Shown piece by piece: positions 55,936 through 64,000 of a stretch of 64,000 nucleotides of DNA. The first letter of the stretch is position 1, and every line of letters starts with the position of its first letter. Origin of the DNA: JBBKWU01 sp037969035 (GTDB lineage: Bacteria; Pseudomonadota; Alphaproteobacteria; Micavibrionales; Micavibrionaceae); the NCBI GenBank assembly GCA_037969035.1, contig JBBKWU010000023.1, positions 1 to 64,000 of the forward strand, given 5' to 3'. The translations under genes were made by a program, and so were the position numbers. A model generated the notes under the pieces. The model had not been told where the DNA came from. It was given only the letters and a program-made list of their open reading frames with translations, and made no database searches.

Positions 55936-57006
55936 TTACTTGATTTTGCCCTTCAGGCGGAACACGAAGGAGATAATCTCCGCCACGGCTTTATAATGCT
56001 CCATCGGAACCATTTCATCGATATCGATCATATCGTACATGGCGCGCGCGAGTGGCGGTGCTTCGTAAATCGTAATATTGTGTTCTTTGGCGACCTCACG
56101 AATACGCAGCGCGACATCATCGACACCTTTTGCAACGCAGATTGGAGCCTCCATCGTGTCAGTGTCATATTTCAGCGCAATGGAATAGTGCGTCGGGTTG
56201 GTGATAATAACATCTGCTGTTGGCACGGCGGCCATCATCCGTTGGCGGGCGCGCTCGGCACGTAATTGGCGCAAGCGGCCTTTGACATGCGGGTCACCTT
56301 CGGATTGTTTGTATTCGTCTTTGATTTCCTGCTTGGTCATTCGTTGCTTTTTATTGTGCGCCTGACGCTGGAACACGAGATCAATCACGGCAATCACCAG
56401 CAAAACGATCAAGATGCCCACCATCATACGCAAGAACATCGTCATAAATTCATCCAACATCACCGATATCGATGCACCAACCAGATGATCGATATCGCCC
56501 ATAAATGGCATAATCATCATGGTCGCAACCCCACCAACCAAAACGAGCTTTAATATGCCTTTTACAAACTCCATGATCGAGCGTACGGAAAATAGCCGTT
56601 TCACGCCCTTCATGATCGAAATTTTACTGATGTCGGGCTTAATAACTTGCGGCGCGAATAAAGGCCCCACTTGTATGAACGGGCTGATAAAAGCCGCGAA
56701 TAACAACGCCAAAAGCGGCAACGTCATAATACGAATGATATCCCAAAATGCATCGGTCATAACAATCGTCAATCCACCGGGAACAGACGGAAAGTTGTGC
56801 GCTTGTTCGATATAAATTTTCATGTGATCTGTAAGCTCACCCAAAACAGAAACGCCAATCGCACCAATCAGAATAGTTGCGGCCAAAATCATGACCCAAT
56901 TATTCATTTCACGCGAAAGTGCCACCTGACCTTTCTTTCGAGTATCCTCGAGTTTTTTGGCGGTGGGTTCTTCGGTTTTCTGGCTGTCGTCTTGTTCGTC
57001 GCTCAT
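55936..57006 (-). CDS. flhB: Flagellar export switch protein FlhB
   Basis: A 356-residue protein of the flagellar type III export gate. Four transmembrane helices are followed by a cytoplasmic domain with the autocleavage motif TNPTHYSIALKYD. The C-terminal segment (AKGVDDVALRIREVAKEHNI, PPLARAMYDMIDIDEMVPM) is complete. It switches export specificity from hook to filament subunits. A gene on the opposite strand separates it from fliR. Confidence 0.95.
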   Translation of the reverse strand: MSDEQDDSQKTEEPTAKKLEDTRKKGQVALSREMNNWVMILAATILIGAIGVSVLGELTDHMKIYIEQAHNFPSVPGGLTIVMTDAFWDIIRIMTLPLLALLFAAFISPFIQVGPLFAPQVIKPDISKISIMKGVKRLFSVRSIMEFVKGILKLVLVGGVATMMIMPFMGDIDHLVGASISVMLDEFMTMFLRMMVGILIVLLVIAVIDLVFQRQAHNKKQRMTKQEIKDEYKQSEGDPHVKGRLRQLRAERARQRMMAAVPTADVIITNPTHYSIALKYDTDTMEAPICVAKGVDDVALRIREVAKEHNITIYEAPPLARAMYDMIDIDEMVPMEHYKAVAEIISFVFRLKGKIK

Positions 57007-57130
57007 ATCTTCATTTTACCATGGATTCTCGGTTTAAAGTCGAGTCATAAAACATACTTATAAAACTTGCATTAATTATGGAAATATGATTTAATCCTCA
57101 CTATCAATAAAAAACAACAGGGATATAAAA

Positions 57131-57868
57131 ATGTCATACCAAGCTTCAATCACACTATCCGCAGCCATCGCTAGCGTCTTTATGAACACCGCCGCCTTTG
57201 CCGATGAGCAACCAGCAACACCGCCGCTAACACCAGATGCGAGCTTTGATCAAAGCGTTTGCCAAGAGCCGGCGCATGTCTTTGAACAAGAATTTGACCC
57301 CCTCATACAAGGTGCAGGGCTTAATCTTGCTGGCGCAGGTATGGGCGCGGTCACAAGCACATTCAATGTCGAAGGCCGCGATGATGTGATGTTATCTTAC
57401 ACGAGCCGATCAGATATGGGCTATGTGCAACCAACGCGTTACCTGCATCAAGAAATTGACGGTCAGCACCATACTTGTATTGTTTCCGAAGAAACATTTA
57501 AGTCATACCCAATTGATTACCCAAAAATCTGCGCACAGGAGTTACCATCAACAGATGGCACGCTTGATACACTCTTCAATTCGTTCTTCAAAAGTGCGAG
57601 CACGAAGCCTGAGCATCTTGTGGTTGAATCTGTGGAATTGGATAATGGCTACACAATTCTTCAAACAGCGCTCTTTGAATCAAAAGAAGCTTCTGAAACC
57701 CCTGTTAATCGGAACGACGATCCAACACAATATTCACAAATGCTTCATAACAATGAGACTGGTGAACTTTGTGCGATCGATTACTTCTCGTATGAGGGGT
57801 TAAAAGATTTCAACTGGATGAAGCGGCCACAATATTTCGTGGAACAACCACAAGGCCAAACGTTGTAA
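57131..57868 (+). CDS. Secreted unknown protein inserted between fliR and flhB
   Basis: A 245-residue protein with a Sec signal peptide (residues 1-25, ASITLSAAIASVFMNTAAFA) and four Cys in the mature part (QSVCQEP, HHTCIVS, KICAQEL, GELCAID). The remainder is acidic and beta-rich. No family recognised. It is transcribed against the flagellar genes and its 3' end lies 16 bases from the fliR stop. Predicted periplasmic or exported. Confidence 0.75.
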   Translation: MSYQASITLSAAIASVFMNTAAFADEQPATPPLTPDASFDQSVCQEPAHVFEQEFDPLIQGAGLNLAGAGMGAVTSTFNVEGRDDVMLSYTSRSDMGYVQPTRYLHQEIDGQHHTCIVSEETFKSYPIDYPKICAQELPSTDGTLDTLFNSFFKSASTKPEHLVVESVELDNGYTILQTALFESKEASETPVNRNDDPTQYSQMLHNNETGELCAIDYFSYEGLKDFNWMKRPQYFVEQPQGQTL

Positions 57869-57883
57869 GGCGTTAGAAAACCC

Positions 57884-58660
57884 TTAGCCGCCGTTACTCA
57901 TGAAATACATCATGTTGTCTTCGAACTGGCCAAGCCAGAATAAGAGGCCTGCGGAAATCATCAGTGCCATCGTAATCAGCGATATCATAATCTGTAGCGG
58001 AATCGCGATCATGAATATCTGTACCTGTGGCATAAGGCGTGTCAAAATCCCCATACCGATATACATCAAAAGCCCAATCACCAGAAGCGGCGCGGAAATC
58101 TGCACGCCAATCATAAAGCTCCGCGCCACAGCACTTGCAATAAGCTCTGCCATGCTGCCTGTATCAGGCACAGAACCCACAGGAAACATCTCATAGCTAC
58201 CAACCAGCCCCAAAAACAGCAAATGGTGCATATTTGTAACAAATAACAACACAATACCCGCCATCGACAACAATGCGCCAATCAGTGAGCCTTGCGAAGC
58301 AAACGCGGGGTTAAACAACTGCGCGTTACCAAGGCCAGACTGCATCGACATAATCATACCCGCAACATCAAGGGCGGCCATAAAAATACGCGCGATGGTG
58401 CCTATAAACATCCCCACGACAAATTCCATCCCGATCAAAACCCCCAACATTAAAACAGGCGGAATGGGGCTCGGCATGTAAGGCTGCACAACAGGCGCAA
58501 GAACAAGCGATATGCCCAGCGCCAAAAACAAACGTATGCGCGGCGAGACAAAGCTATCGCCAATACCAGGCATCACAAAAACAGCAGCCCCAATTCTTGC
58601 AAATACAAGAAGGAAGGCAAAAATGCCTGTTGTTAAAAATGTATTGAGTGTTTGTTCCAT
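57884..58660 (-). CDS. fliR: Flagellar biosynthetic protein FliR
   Basis: A 258-residue export-gate membrane protein with several transmembrane helices. The conserved blocks VFARIGAAVFVMPGIGDSFV, GMEFVVGMFIGTIARIFMAA and GMIMSMQSGLGNAQLFNPAF are present. It forms the export channel with FliP and FliQ. It is last of the flgB-flgC-fliE-fliQ-fliR series on this strand. Confidence 0.93.
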   Translation of the reverse strand: MEQTLNTFLTTGIFAFLLVFARIGAAVFVMPGIGDSFVSPRIRLFLALGISLVLAPVVQPYMPSPIPPVLMLGVLIGMEFVVGMFIGTIARIFMAALDVAGMIMSMQSGLGNAQLFNPAFASQGSLIGALLSMAGIVLLFVTNMHHLLFLGLVGSYEMFPVGSVPDTGSMAELIASAVARSFMIGVQISAPLLVIGLLMYIGMGILTRLMPQVQIFMIAIPLQIMISLITMALMISAGLLFWLGQFEDNMMYFMSNGG

Positions 58661-58708
58661 AACAGGATTAATCCCAGACCATCTAAAACAGATTCAGCCA
58701 AAATCGGT

Positions 58709-58975
58709 TTATCCCAAGCCGATCATACGATCTGCCAACGAATTCATGAATGTGGTCAATATAACGGTCATCGAAGGGAAAAACAGGAAAATCGCGATAA
58801 ATATAGCAAGAATTTTTGGCACGAACACCAACGTCATCTCCTGCACCTGCGTCAATGCCTGTAATAGCGCAATAGCCACACCAACGATCAAGCCCACCAT
58901 CATCACGGGTGTACTGATCTTTATGGTGATCATAATGGCCTCACGGACCAATTCTATAACTTCGACGTCATTCAT
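58709..58975 (-). CDS. fliQ: Flagellar biosynthetic protein FliQ
   Basis: An 88-residue protein with two transmembrane helices. VIELVREAIMITIKISTPVM and VALLQALTQVQEMTLVFVPK match FliQ. It is part of the export gate, upstream of fliR with 48 bases between. Confidence 0.93.
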   Translation of the reverse strand: MNDVEVIELVREAIMITIKISTPVMMVGLIVGVAIALLQALTQVQEMTLVFVPKILAIFIAIFLFFPSMTVILTTFMNSLADRMIGLG

Positions 58976-59065
58976 ATATATACGTTACCAGAAGAGTCGG
59001 GTTTCAAAAACGGGGAATTTTTAATTATTAAGCTTATTACGCGCTAATTATACTCTAATTAGGCC

Positions 59066-59377
59066 CTAAATAGGCATACGGAGGATTTCTTGATACGCAT
59101 CAAGCATCTTGTCACGAACCGCAATAACGGTTTGCAGCGTTAATTCTGCGTTTGTGATGGCATCAACAACGTCGGTCAAATTTGCTTTGCCCACGATCGC
59201 ATCCGCAGAGGCTTTTTCACCTTCGCGCATGGTTTGAATTGATTCGGTTGCTGCTTTTTGCACTAAGTCGCTAAAGACGCCCTTATCGGATCCTTGGCTT
59301 TCAATGCCTGCGCCCGCGCCTTGTTGGACGCTTTTATATATATTTGCAGCAACTGCTGAACTAATTTGATCTGCCAT
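59066..59377 (-). CDS. fliE: Flagellar hook-basal body complex protein FliE
   Basis: A 103-residue protein that joins the MS ring to the rod. The C-terminal signature LTDVVDAITNAELTLQTVIA followed by VRDKMLDAYQEILRMPI is diagnostic. It lies between flgC and fliQ. Confidence 0.93.
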   Translation of the reverse strand: MADQISSAVAANIYKSVQQGAGAGIESQGSDKGVFSDLVQKAATESIQTMREGEKASADAIVGKANLTDVVDAITNAELTLQTVIAVRDKMLDAYQEILRMPI

Positions 59378-59426
59378 TTTTATTTACCTTCTATCCCTAT
59401 TGTATCATTTTTTATTCGATAAATCC

Positions 59427-59843
59427 TTAACGTTTTATCAGCTCGATTGTACTCAAGATCATAGAACGGCTTTGTTCGATAATACCCATATTGGCTTGGT
59501 ATGTGCGTGTGGCCTCTTTCATATCCATCATCTCGATCAGTGAATCAACGTTCGGCATTTTAACATAGCCGTTTTCATCAGCACCAGGGTGATCGGGCAT
59601 ATATTCAACGGGGAACGGTTTGTCCGTATCGTCTTTGATATCATCGACTTCCACCAGCTTCATGCCTGCCTGGCGATCCATTTCATTTTTAAATGTTATG
59701 GTTTTACGTGTGTATGGGTCAGCATCCGGCGTTAGTGCTGCCGTTGACGCGTTTGCCACGTTTTCTGAGATCACACGAATACGTGTGCTTTGTGCTTGCA
59801 TTCCTTTGGATGAAATAGTCATTGCGCTAAATAATTCTGACAT
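59427..59843 (-). CDS. flgC: Flagellar basal-body rod protein FlgC
   Basis: A 138-residue rod protein. The N-terminus MQAQSTRIRVISENVANAST and the C-terminal YVKMPNVDSLIEMMDMKEAT with RTYQANMGIIEQSRSM are characteristic. Assembled on the rod after FlgB. Second in the operon. Confidence 0.93.
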   Translation of the reverse strand: MSELFSAMTISSKGMQAQSTRIRVISENVANASTAALTPDADPYTRKTITFKNEMDRQAGMKLVEVDDIKDDTDKPFPVEYMPDHPGADENGYVKMPNVDSLIEMMDMKEATRTYQANMGIIEQSRSMILSTIELIKR

Positions 59844-59877
59844 TTTATAACTCCTTTAAATCCCTGTTCCCGTTACC

Positions 59878-60288
59878 CTATTTATTCGTGCCCAGTGCCG
59901 TACGAATCATCCCGATATTCTTTTGGTAGATCGATGTCATCAGGCTGTAATCCATGTTGTTTTCTGTCGCATTCAGGATTTGCTCTTCCAAGATCACGGC
60001 GTTTCCTGCGGGGGCGACTTCGTAAACTTGGCGCTGATCGCGCTGTTTCGGGTCTGCCACGTTACCGCCGGGCACCATATGGCCAGCTTGCGTTGTATTT
60101 GGTGTGATGCTCTGTGAGCTTGTGACCTTCTTCATAACTGTGCTGAAATCCACAGGCTTTAAATCCTTTGGCTCATATGCTGGCGTGTCCGCATTGGCGA
60201 TGTTCTGGGCGATCACACGGTGGCGCTGCTCCAGATATTTCATCTTGGATGACATTGCTTGAAAAAGACCTAGATTTTCTGTCGTCAT
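59878..60288 (-). CDS. flgB: Flagellar basal-body rod protein FlgB
   Basis: About 136 residues from the ATG at 60288, which has AAGGAAC upstream; the frame is open further back to 60438 but runs into the divergent gene. YLEQRHRVIAQNIANADTPA and KDLKPVDFSTVMKK are the FlgB N-terminus. The C-terminus ends with LMTSIYQKNIGMIRTALG. First gene of the minus-strand flagellar operon. Confidence 0.93.
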   Translation of the reverse strand: MTTENLGLFQAMSSKMKYLEQRHRVIAQNIANADTPAYEPKDLKPVDFSTVMKKVTSSQSITPNTTQAGHMVPGGNVADPKQRDQRQVYEVAPAGNAVILEEQILNATENNMDYSLMTSIYQKNIGMIRTALGTNK

Positions 60289-60306
60289 TTTTATGTTCCT
60301 TGGTTT

Positions 60307-60312
60307 ATTATA
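60307..60312 (-). promoter_or_regulatory. Possible -10 box of the flgB operon
   Basis: A perfect TATAAT on the minus strand, about 19 bases ahead of the flgB ATG, within the short divergent gap to the FlhB-like gene. No good -35 element is seen at 16-18 bases. Confidence 0.35.
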
Positions 60313-60343
60313 GTTCCCACCACCCCAACAAGTTGCAGGAAGC

Positions 60344-60763
60344 GTGCCAGTGGTCGATAAATATGATAATGACGAAGGAATTCCCGTAAGACCTTCAAAT
60401 ATAAAGAAAAAACCGAAATCTCCGGTTGCTGTTGCCATTGAAAATTCGGGTAAAACCGATGCACATGGGCAAATTTTGCCGCATATATCAGCCGCAGGGC
60501 GGGGAAAAGTTGCCGAGCAAATCCTGCAAATCGCCTTTGAGAGCGGTATAAAGGTACGCGAAGACGGTGCATTAGCCGAAATGTTGGCCGCTATAGAGCT
60601 CGACAGCCCTATCCCACACGAGTCATTTGCCGCCGTTGCGGAGATATTATCTTACGTTTACCGCGCCAATGGCGAACCAAACCCCTTTGATGCCGTGCTA
60701 GAAGATGCTATGCAGGAACAGTTAGAAAAAGAAAACGCGAAAAATAGCGGAGAGGATGAATAA
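60344..60763 (+). CDS. FlhB C-terminal domain paralogue (FlhX-like)
   Basis: A 139-residue protein starting at GTG 60344 (MPVVDKYDND). Residues about 30-110 (VAVAIENSGKTDAHGQILPH, GRGKVAEQILQIAFESGIKV, AVAEILSYVYRANG) match the part of FlhB after the cleavage site, without transmembrane helices or NPTH. Such FlhX-type orphans can substitute for the FlhB cytoplasmic domain in some bacteria. It is divergent from flgB and overlaps the next gene. Confidence 0.85.
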   Translation: MPVVDKYDNDEGIPVRPSNIKKKPKSPVAVAIENSGKTDAHGQILPHISAAGRGKVAEQILQIAFESGIKVREDGALAEMLAAIELDSPIPHESFAAVAEILSYVYRANGEPNPFDAVLEDAMQEQLEKENAKNSGEDE

Positions 60764-61028
60764 CATGAGCCAAGCCGAGCAATTAAACGCCCGCCTCCAA
60801 AACCAAATCGATTATATCGTGCAATCCATTCAAAATATCAAACAGGATAATTTGATGGACATGAAAGCCATGGATGACGAAGTCGCCGCCATTTGTGGGG
60901 AAGCCGAAGGCGCAAGCAAAGAAATTTCACAAGCCATCGAAGGAAAAATGGTTGAATTGATAGGCTTGCTCGATCAACTCGCGATGGAGCTTGATGCTTA
61001 CAAAAACCGTGCTGCGAATAAAGAGTAA
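60756..61028 (+). CDS. Small helical protein of the flagellar cluster, unknown
   Basis: A 90-residue, all-helical, acidic protein (LNARLQNQIDYIVQSIQNIK, ISQAIEGKMVELIGLLDQLA). It overlaps the FlhB-like gene by eight bases and precedes fliO by eight, so it belongs to the operon. It may be a flagellar chaperone or assembly factor, but no family match is evident. Confidence 0.75.
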   Translation: MNNMSQAEQLNARLQNQIDYIVQSIQNIKQDNLMDMKAMDDEVAAICGEAEGASKEISQAIEGKMVELIGLLDQLAMELDAYKNRAANKE

Positions 61029-61036
61029 GAGACATA

Positions 61037-61378
61037 ATGGAAATAATTGACGGCATGCAATTGCTGAAATTCTTGGCCTCTCTGACATTTGTGTTGGCGT
61101 TGATGGCTGGGCTTTTCTTGATTTTAAAGCGTATTCAATCCAAAGGCCCCCTTCGCATGGGCAGCGCCCGTCGCCTGCGCGTGACCGAAGTTTTACAGCT
61201 CGATTCACGCCACCGCGCCATTTTGTTGAGGAGAGATAACAAAGAGCACCTTGTTATTTTAAGCCCAAGCGGCGAAACTGTTATTGAATCAGGAATCATC
61301 TATAACAGTGACAATGCAAACACGGCAGACGATGCCACAACTGAACAAGCAAACGAGAACATCAAAGATGCCGCCTAA
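61037..61378 (+). CDS. fliO: Flagellar protein FliO
   Basis: A 113-residue protein with one N-terminal transmembrane helix (LASLTFVLALMAGLFLILKR) and a small cytoplasmic beta domain (LRVTEVLQLDSRHRAILLRR, EHLVILSPSGETVI). FliO helps assemble the FliP ring. Its end overlaps fliP. Confidence 0.88.
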   Translation: MEIIDGMQLLKFLASLTFVLALMAGLFLILKRIQSKGPLRMGSARRLRVTEVLQLDSRHRAILLRRDNKEHLVILSPSGETVIESGIIYNSDNANTADDATTEQANENIKDAA

Positions 61379-62159
61379 AGCTTCTAAATCAACGGTTTTC
61401 AAAGTGCTCATCGCAGCGCTTGTGTTCTCTATCGGCTTTTTCTGCCTGAGCCAAAGCAGCTTTGCGCAATCACTAACCCTTGATATGGGTGAAGAAGGCA
61501 ATAACGGCACCGTAACAGGCCGCGTTGTGCAGCTTTTGGGCTTGCTCACCGTTCTCTCGCTCGCGCCATCTATCCTGATTATGATGACATCGTTCACGCG
61601 GATTATCATTGTGCTGTCATTCTTACGTACCGCCATCGGTATCCAACAAACACCGCCGAATACGGTCATGGTCTCGCTTGCACTGTTTCTGACCTTCTTC
61701 ATTATGGCACCGACCTTCCAAAGCGCTTACGAAAGCGGCATTGTTCCGCTCGTGAACGAGGAAATCGACGAGATCACCGCCTTTAACCGCGCGATTGACC
61801 CATTCAAAGACTTTATGCTCAAACATGCGCGTGAAGATGACATTATGCTGTTCACAGAGCTAAGCGAGAGCGGCCCGTTCGAAGACCGCAAGGCTATTCC
61901 TCTACAAATTCTAATCCCGTCATTTATGATATCGGAACTCCGCCGCGCGTTTGAGATTGGCTTTATGCTGTTCTTGCCGTTTTTGATTATTGATATCGTG
62001 ACCGCATCCATTTTGATGTCGATGGGTATGATGATGCTACCGCCGATTATGATCTCGCTGCCGTTTAAGATTATCTTCTTTGTGCTGGTTGATGGTTGGC
62101 ATTTGATTTCAGGCTCGCTGATCCAAAGCTTTGGGACGGGTATCACGCCCGCGGGTTAG
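61368..62159 (+). CDS. fliP: Flagellar biosynthetic protein FliP
   Basis: About 263 residues from the ATG at 61368, which overlaps fliO by 11 bases. A cleavable signal peptide (VLIAALVFSIGFFCLSQSSFAQ) precedes the FliP core: IIVLSFLRTAIGIQQTPPNT, LALFLTFFIMAPTF, IPSFMISELRRAFEIGFMLF and MSMGMMMLPPIMISLPFKII. It forms the export pore. Last gene of the plus-strand flagellar set. Confidence 0.95.
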   Translation: MPPKASKSTVFKVLIAALVFSIGFFCLSQSSFAQSLTLDMGEEGNNGTVTGRVVQLLGLLTVLSLAPSILIMMTSFTRIIIVLSFLRTAIGIQQTPPNTVMVSLALFLTFFIMAPTFQSAYESGIVPLVNEEIDEITAFNRAIDPFKDFMLKHAREDDIMLFTELSESGPFEDRKAIPLQILIPSFMISELRRAFEIGFMLFLPFLIIDIVTASILMSMGMMMLPPIMISLPFKIIFFVLVDGWHLISGSLIQSFGTGITPAG

Positions 62160-62170
62160 ATGGTACGTTT

Positions 62171-62200
62171 TAAGCCGTATTACTCGGCGGTTTTTTCCTT
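62171..62200 (+). terminator. Weak hairpin after fliP
   Basis: GCCG-TATTACT-CGGC followed by GG and six T. The stem is only four to five pairs and overlaps the stop of the convergent TPR gene, so termination is uncertain. Confidence 0.3.
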
Positions 62201-64000
62201 ATAGCTTTCAAGGAAGCCCTTAAAGATATCAACATCCGCGACCAGCGCATCAATCGTTTCACGATCAACAAACACCATGTTTTTACGCGGCAAGGTCACA
62301 ACATCAAACAAGTCAGAGCGTTTGGATTTATTCATCACCGCACCATAACGCTCGCGCATATTGGCAAGTTCTACACGGTTACCAGACAAATTAAGTGCCA
62401 CCGCGCGGTTCAATATCAGATCGGCCTGATCGTCAGTAATCGGCTTTGCCAGATCAAGGCGTTCATCCAATATCAGATCATGCAATGCCTCCGCCGCATC
62501 ATCCCAAAGCCCCGCCTGCCACGAGATATCGGCACGCAAGCGATTCACATCAGGGTCAGGGTTAAAGGTATTGAGCAACGAAAGTGCCTGCCCCGTTTGC
62601 CCCAAATCAGACAACGCCCGCGCCCGCAGTAATTTAATCTCGCGCTGCTTGGCGCGGCCTTCATCTGTTTTTTCTGTGTCATAATATGCTTGCGCGACAT
62701 TCAAGGCTTTCACCGCCTCCGCAGGACGCGCATCAAGCAAATAGATAGCACCCAGACGCAAAGCAACGCGCCCTTTATCAGCACCGCTCAAACGGAAATC
62801 AACTTGGTGCTGTAAGATACGTGAGGCGCGCTCCAAAAGATCAGCATCAACCAAACGCTCGGCAAGTTTCTGGATCAAGCGATTTCCATCTTCTGCTGTC
62901 GGGGTTAGCTCTTTAAATTCCTCATAAACCGTCACCGCTTCCACAGGTGAGATATCGGGGTCATCCATCAACAAGCTATAAAAACTATCCGACATTAAAC
63001 GCGTAATTTCACGACCAACATCTGTCCCAGGTGACATCGCCGCAGCATCACGCAAAATCGTGAAGCCTTTCAAAAATTCATCCGCATTCAGATAAAGCTT
63101 ACCAAGTTCGGCATTAATTTGTGCTTCCAGCCCATCACCGCGCCACGCATAGCGCAAGCCTTCTAAACGGTCGATGGCTTCTGCCGCTGTAACCTTGCCG
63201 TCACTATAATCCATCGTGGTCAAGGCAAGCCCCGCACGTGCACGGTAAAAATCATCGTGCCCACGTGTCAGTTTACTCCAAAGCTCGCGCGCATGTTCCA
63301 AATCACCACGCTGCCGCGATGCTTCGCCTTCGAGATAATCAAGACCTGCCACAACAGGCGCATCAAGCTTTTCACGCTCTTTTTGCAAAACAGAAAGAAT
63401 ACCTTCAGCCGTGGCAACATCACCATCACGCAACGCAACCTCGGCAAGTTTCACACCCAGCTTTTCCAATAGCTCAATCGGGTAATTCACAAGCACGGAA
63501 AAATCATCAGGAATTGTTTGTCTTGCTTGATGCCAATCTTCGAGCCACGCCAGCGTATAAGCGCGCCAATAATCAAGCTCGTCATAGCTTTGCAAATTAC
63601 TGCGATTCAAATCACTCAGTGCTATTTCATATTTTCCTGCCAGCGCATAAGACGCACCGCGCAGTGCCGTAAACTCCACAGTACCCATAAGCCCTGGCAA
63701 CTCTTGCGCCGCAAGCTCCAACAGACCGATCGCTTCTTGGCCGCGATCATTTGACAAATTAACCTTGGCCAGCGCGATTAAATCTTCGGCGCGCCCATTC
63801 GCATCTTTGCCCGCAGCATTAGAAAGAACAATGCGCTGGTTCTCATCAAGCGCGTGTAAACCGCCCATCATCCAACTATCAAAGTTAAAAATCGTATTCA
63901 TATTGCTTTCGGCAGCGCCGTCAGCATCACCGCTTTCTTTGACGCTTTCACGCATTTGACGACGTTGAACATCACCACCGCGCGAAATTGCCAACCCATC
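62180..64000 (-). CDS. Large TPR-repeat protein (5' end outside window)
   Basis: At least 606 codons on the minus strand; the frame stays open to the right edge, so the N-terminus is missing. The sequence is a series of helical hairpins with TPR-like spacing (LIALAKVNLSNDRGQEAIGL, LRGASYALAGKYEIALSDLN, YLDARPAEAVKALNVAQAYY, RALSDLGQTGQALSLLNTFN). A scaffold or chaperone for protein complexes is likely. Its position beside fliP hints at a flagellar link, but it is transcribed in the opposite direction. Confidence 0.8.
   Translation of the reverse strand, partial: DGLAISRGGDVQRRQMRESVKESGDADGAAESNMNTIFNFDSWMMGGLHALDENQRIVLSNAAGKDANGRAEDLIALAKVNLSNDRGQEAIGLLELAAQELPGLMGTVEFTALRGASYALAGKYEIALSDLNRSNLQSYDELDYWRAYTLAWLEDWHQARQTIPDDFSVLVNYPIELLEKLGVKLAEVALRDGDVATAEGILSVLQKEREKLDAPVVAGLDYLEGEASRQRGDLEHARELWSKLTRGHDDFYRARAGLALTTMDYSDGKVTAAEAIDRLEGLRYAWRGDGLEAQINAELGKLYLNADEFLKGFTILRDAAAMSPGTDVGREITRLMSDSFYSLLMDDPDISPVEAVTVYEEFKELTPTAEDGNRLIQKLAERLVDADLLERASRILQHQVDFRLSGADKGRVALRLGAIYLLDARPAEAVKALNVAQAYYDTEKTDEGRAKQREIKLLRARALSDLGQTGQALSLLNTFNPDPDVNRLRADISWQAGLWDDAAEALHDLILDERLDLAKPITDDQADLILNRAVALNLSGNRVELANMRERYGAVMNKSKRSDLFDVVTLPRKNMVFVDRETIDALVADVDIFKGFLESYKEKTAE

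Overview
The window reads as a stretch of chromosome from a motile, aerobic alphaproteobacterium of moderate GC. Lineage markers are CckA, a TrcR/DUF1013 regulator, DUF1192 and DUF465 proteins, an unfused cytochrome bc1 operon, a GTTC-N7-GTTC SOS box in front of recA and one full TTAA-N7-TTAAC CtrA-type box. The flagellar, cckA and recA order resembles Rhodospirillales/Micavibrionales-like genomes. Placement below class level is inference. No rRNA, tRNA, CRISPR array or insertion sequence was recognised.

Layout. 1-8846 (minus) is one open frame of at least 2,948 codons, running off the left edge. It encodes a giant, membrane-anchored, repeat-built fibre resembling phage tail fibres and mosaic adhesins, with a YadA-like beta-roll block. 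A small unknown gene abuts its start. 9.4-18.6 kb is mixed housekeeping: ExoD-like, DsbB, two hydrolases, a 42-residue membrane protein, an HNH protein, GluQ-RS, an XRE regulator, a Nit-type amidase, glutaredoxin, a Cys-rich anchored protein, a UbiH-type hydroxylase and ComF. 18.8-27 kb holds an unusual 879-residue methyltransferase with a duplicated C-terminal module, then an NDUFAF5/BioC-like methyltransferase, glyoxalase II, GMP reductase, DUF1192, quinone reductase, TrcR and DUF465.

27-38.8 kb: an ALDH7-type dehydrogenase, a Na/Pi cotransporter, DUF924, the petABC operon (minus), trmL-hemF (plus), a possible attenuator with an aromatic-rich leader peptide, two small related unknown proteins and a CCA-adding enzyme. 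38.9-45.7 kb is a tightly overlapping MoxR-DUF58-DUF4159-large membrane protein operon. 45.7-51.4 kb: an orphan NarL-type response regulator, a soluble lytic transglycosylase, dapA-smpB and recA.

51.8-64 kb is a flagellar and cell-cycle block. On the minus strand lie flgB-flgC-fliE-fliQ-fliR, flhB and cckA. On the plus strand lie an flhB C-domain paralogue, a small helical protein, fliO and fliP. Two lineage-specific genes interrupt it: a secreted protein between fliR and flhB on the opposite strand, and a 511-residue protein with a transglutaminase/papain-like Cys-His signature between flhB and cckA. A large TPR protein runs off the right edge.

The most unusual items are the giant fibre, the 879-residue duplicated-module methyltransferase, the putative attenuator at 36.6 kb and the 511-residue putative cysteine enzyme.
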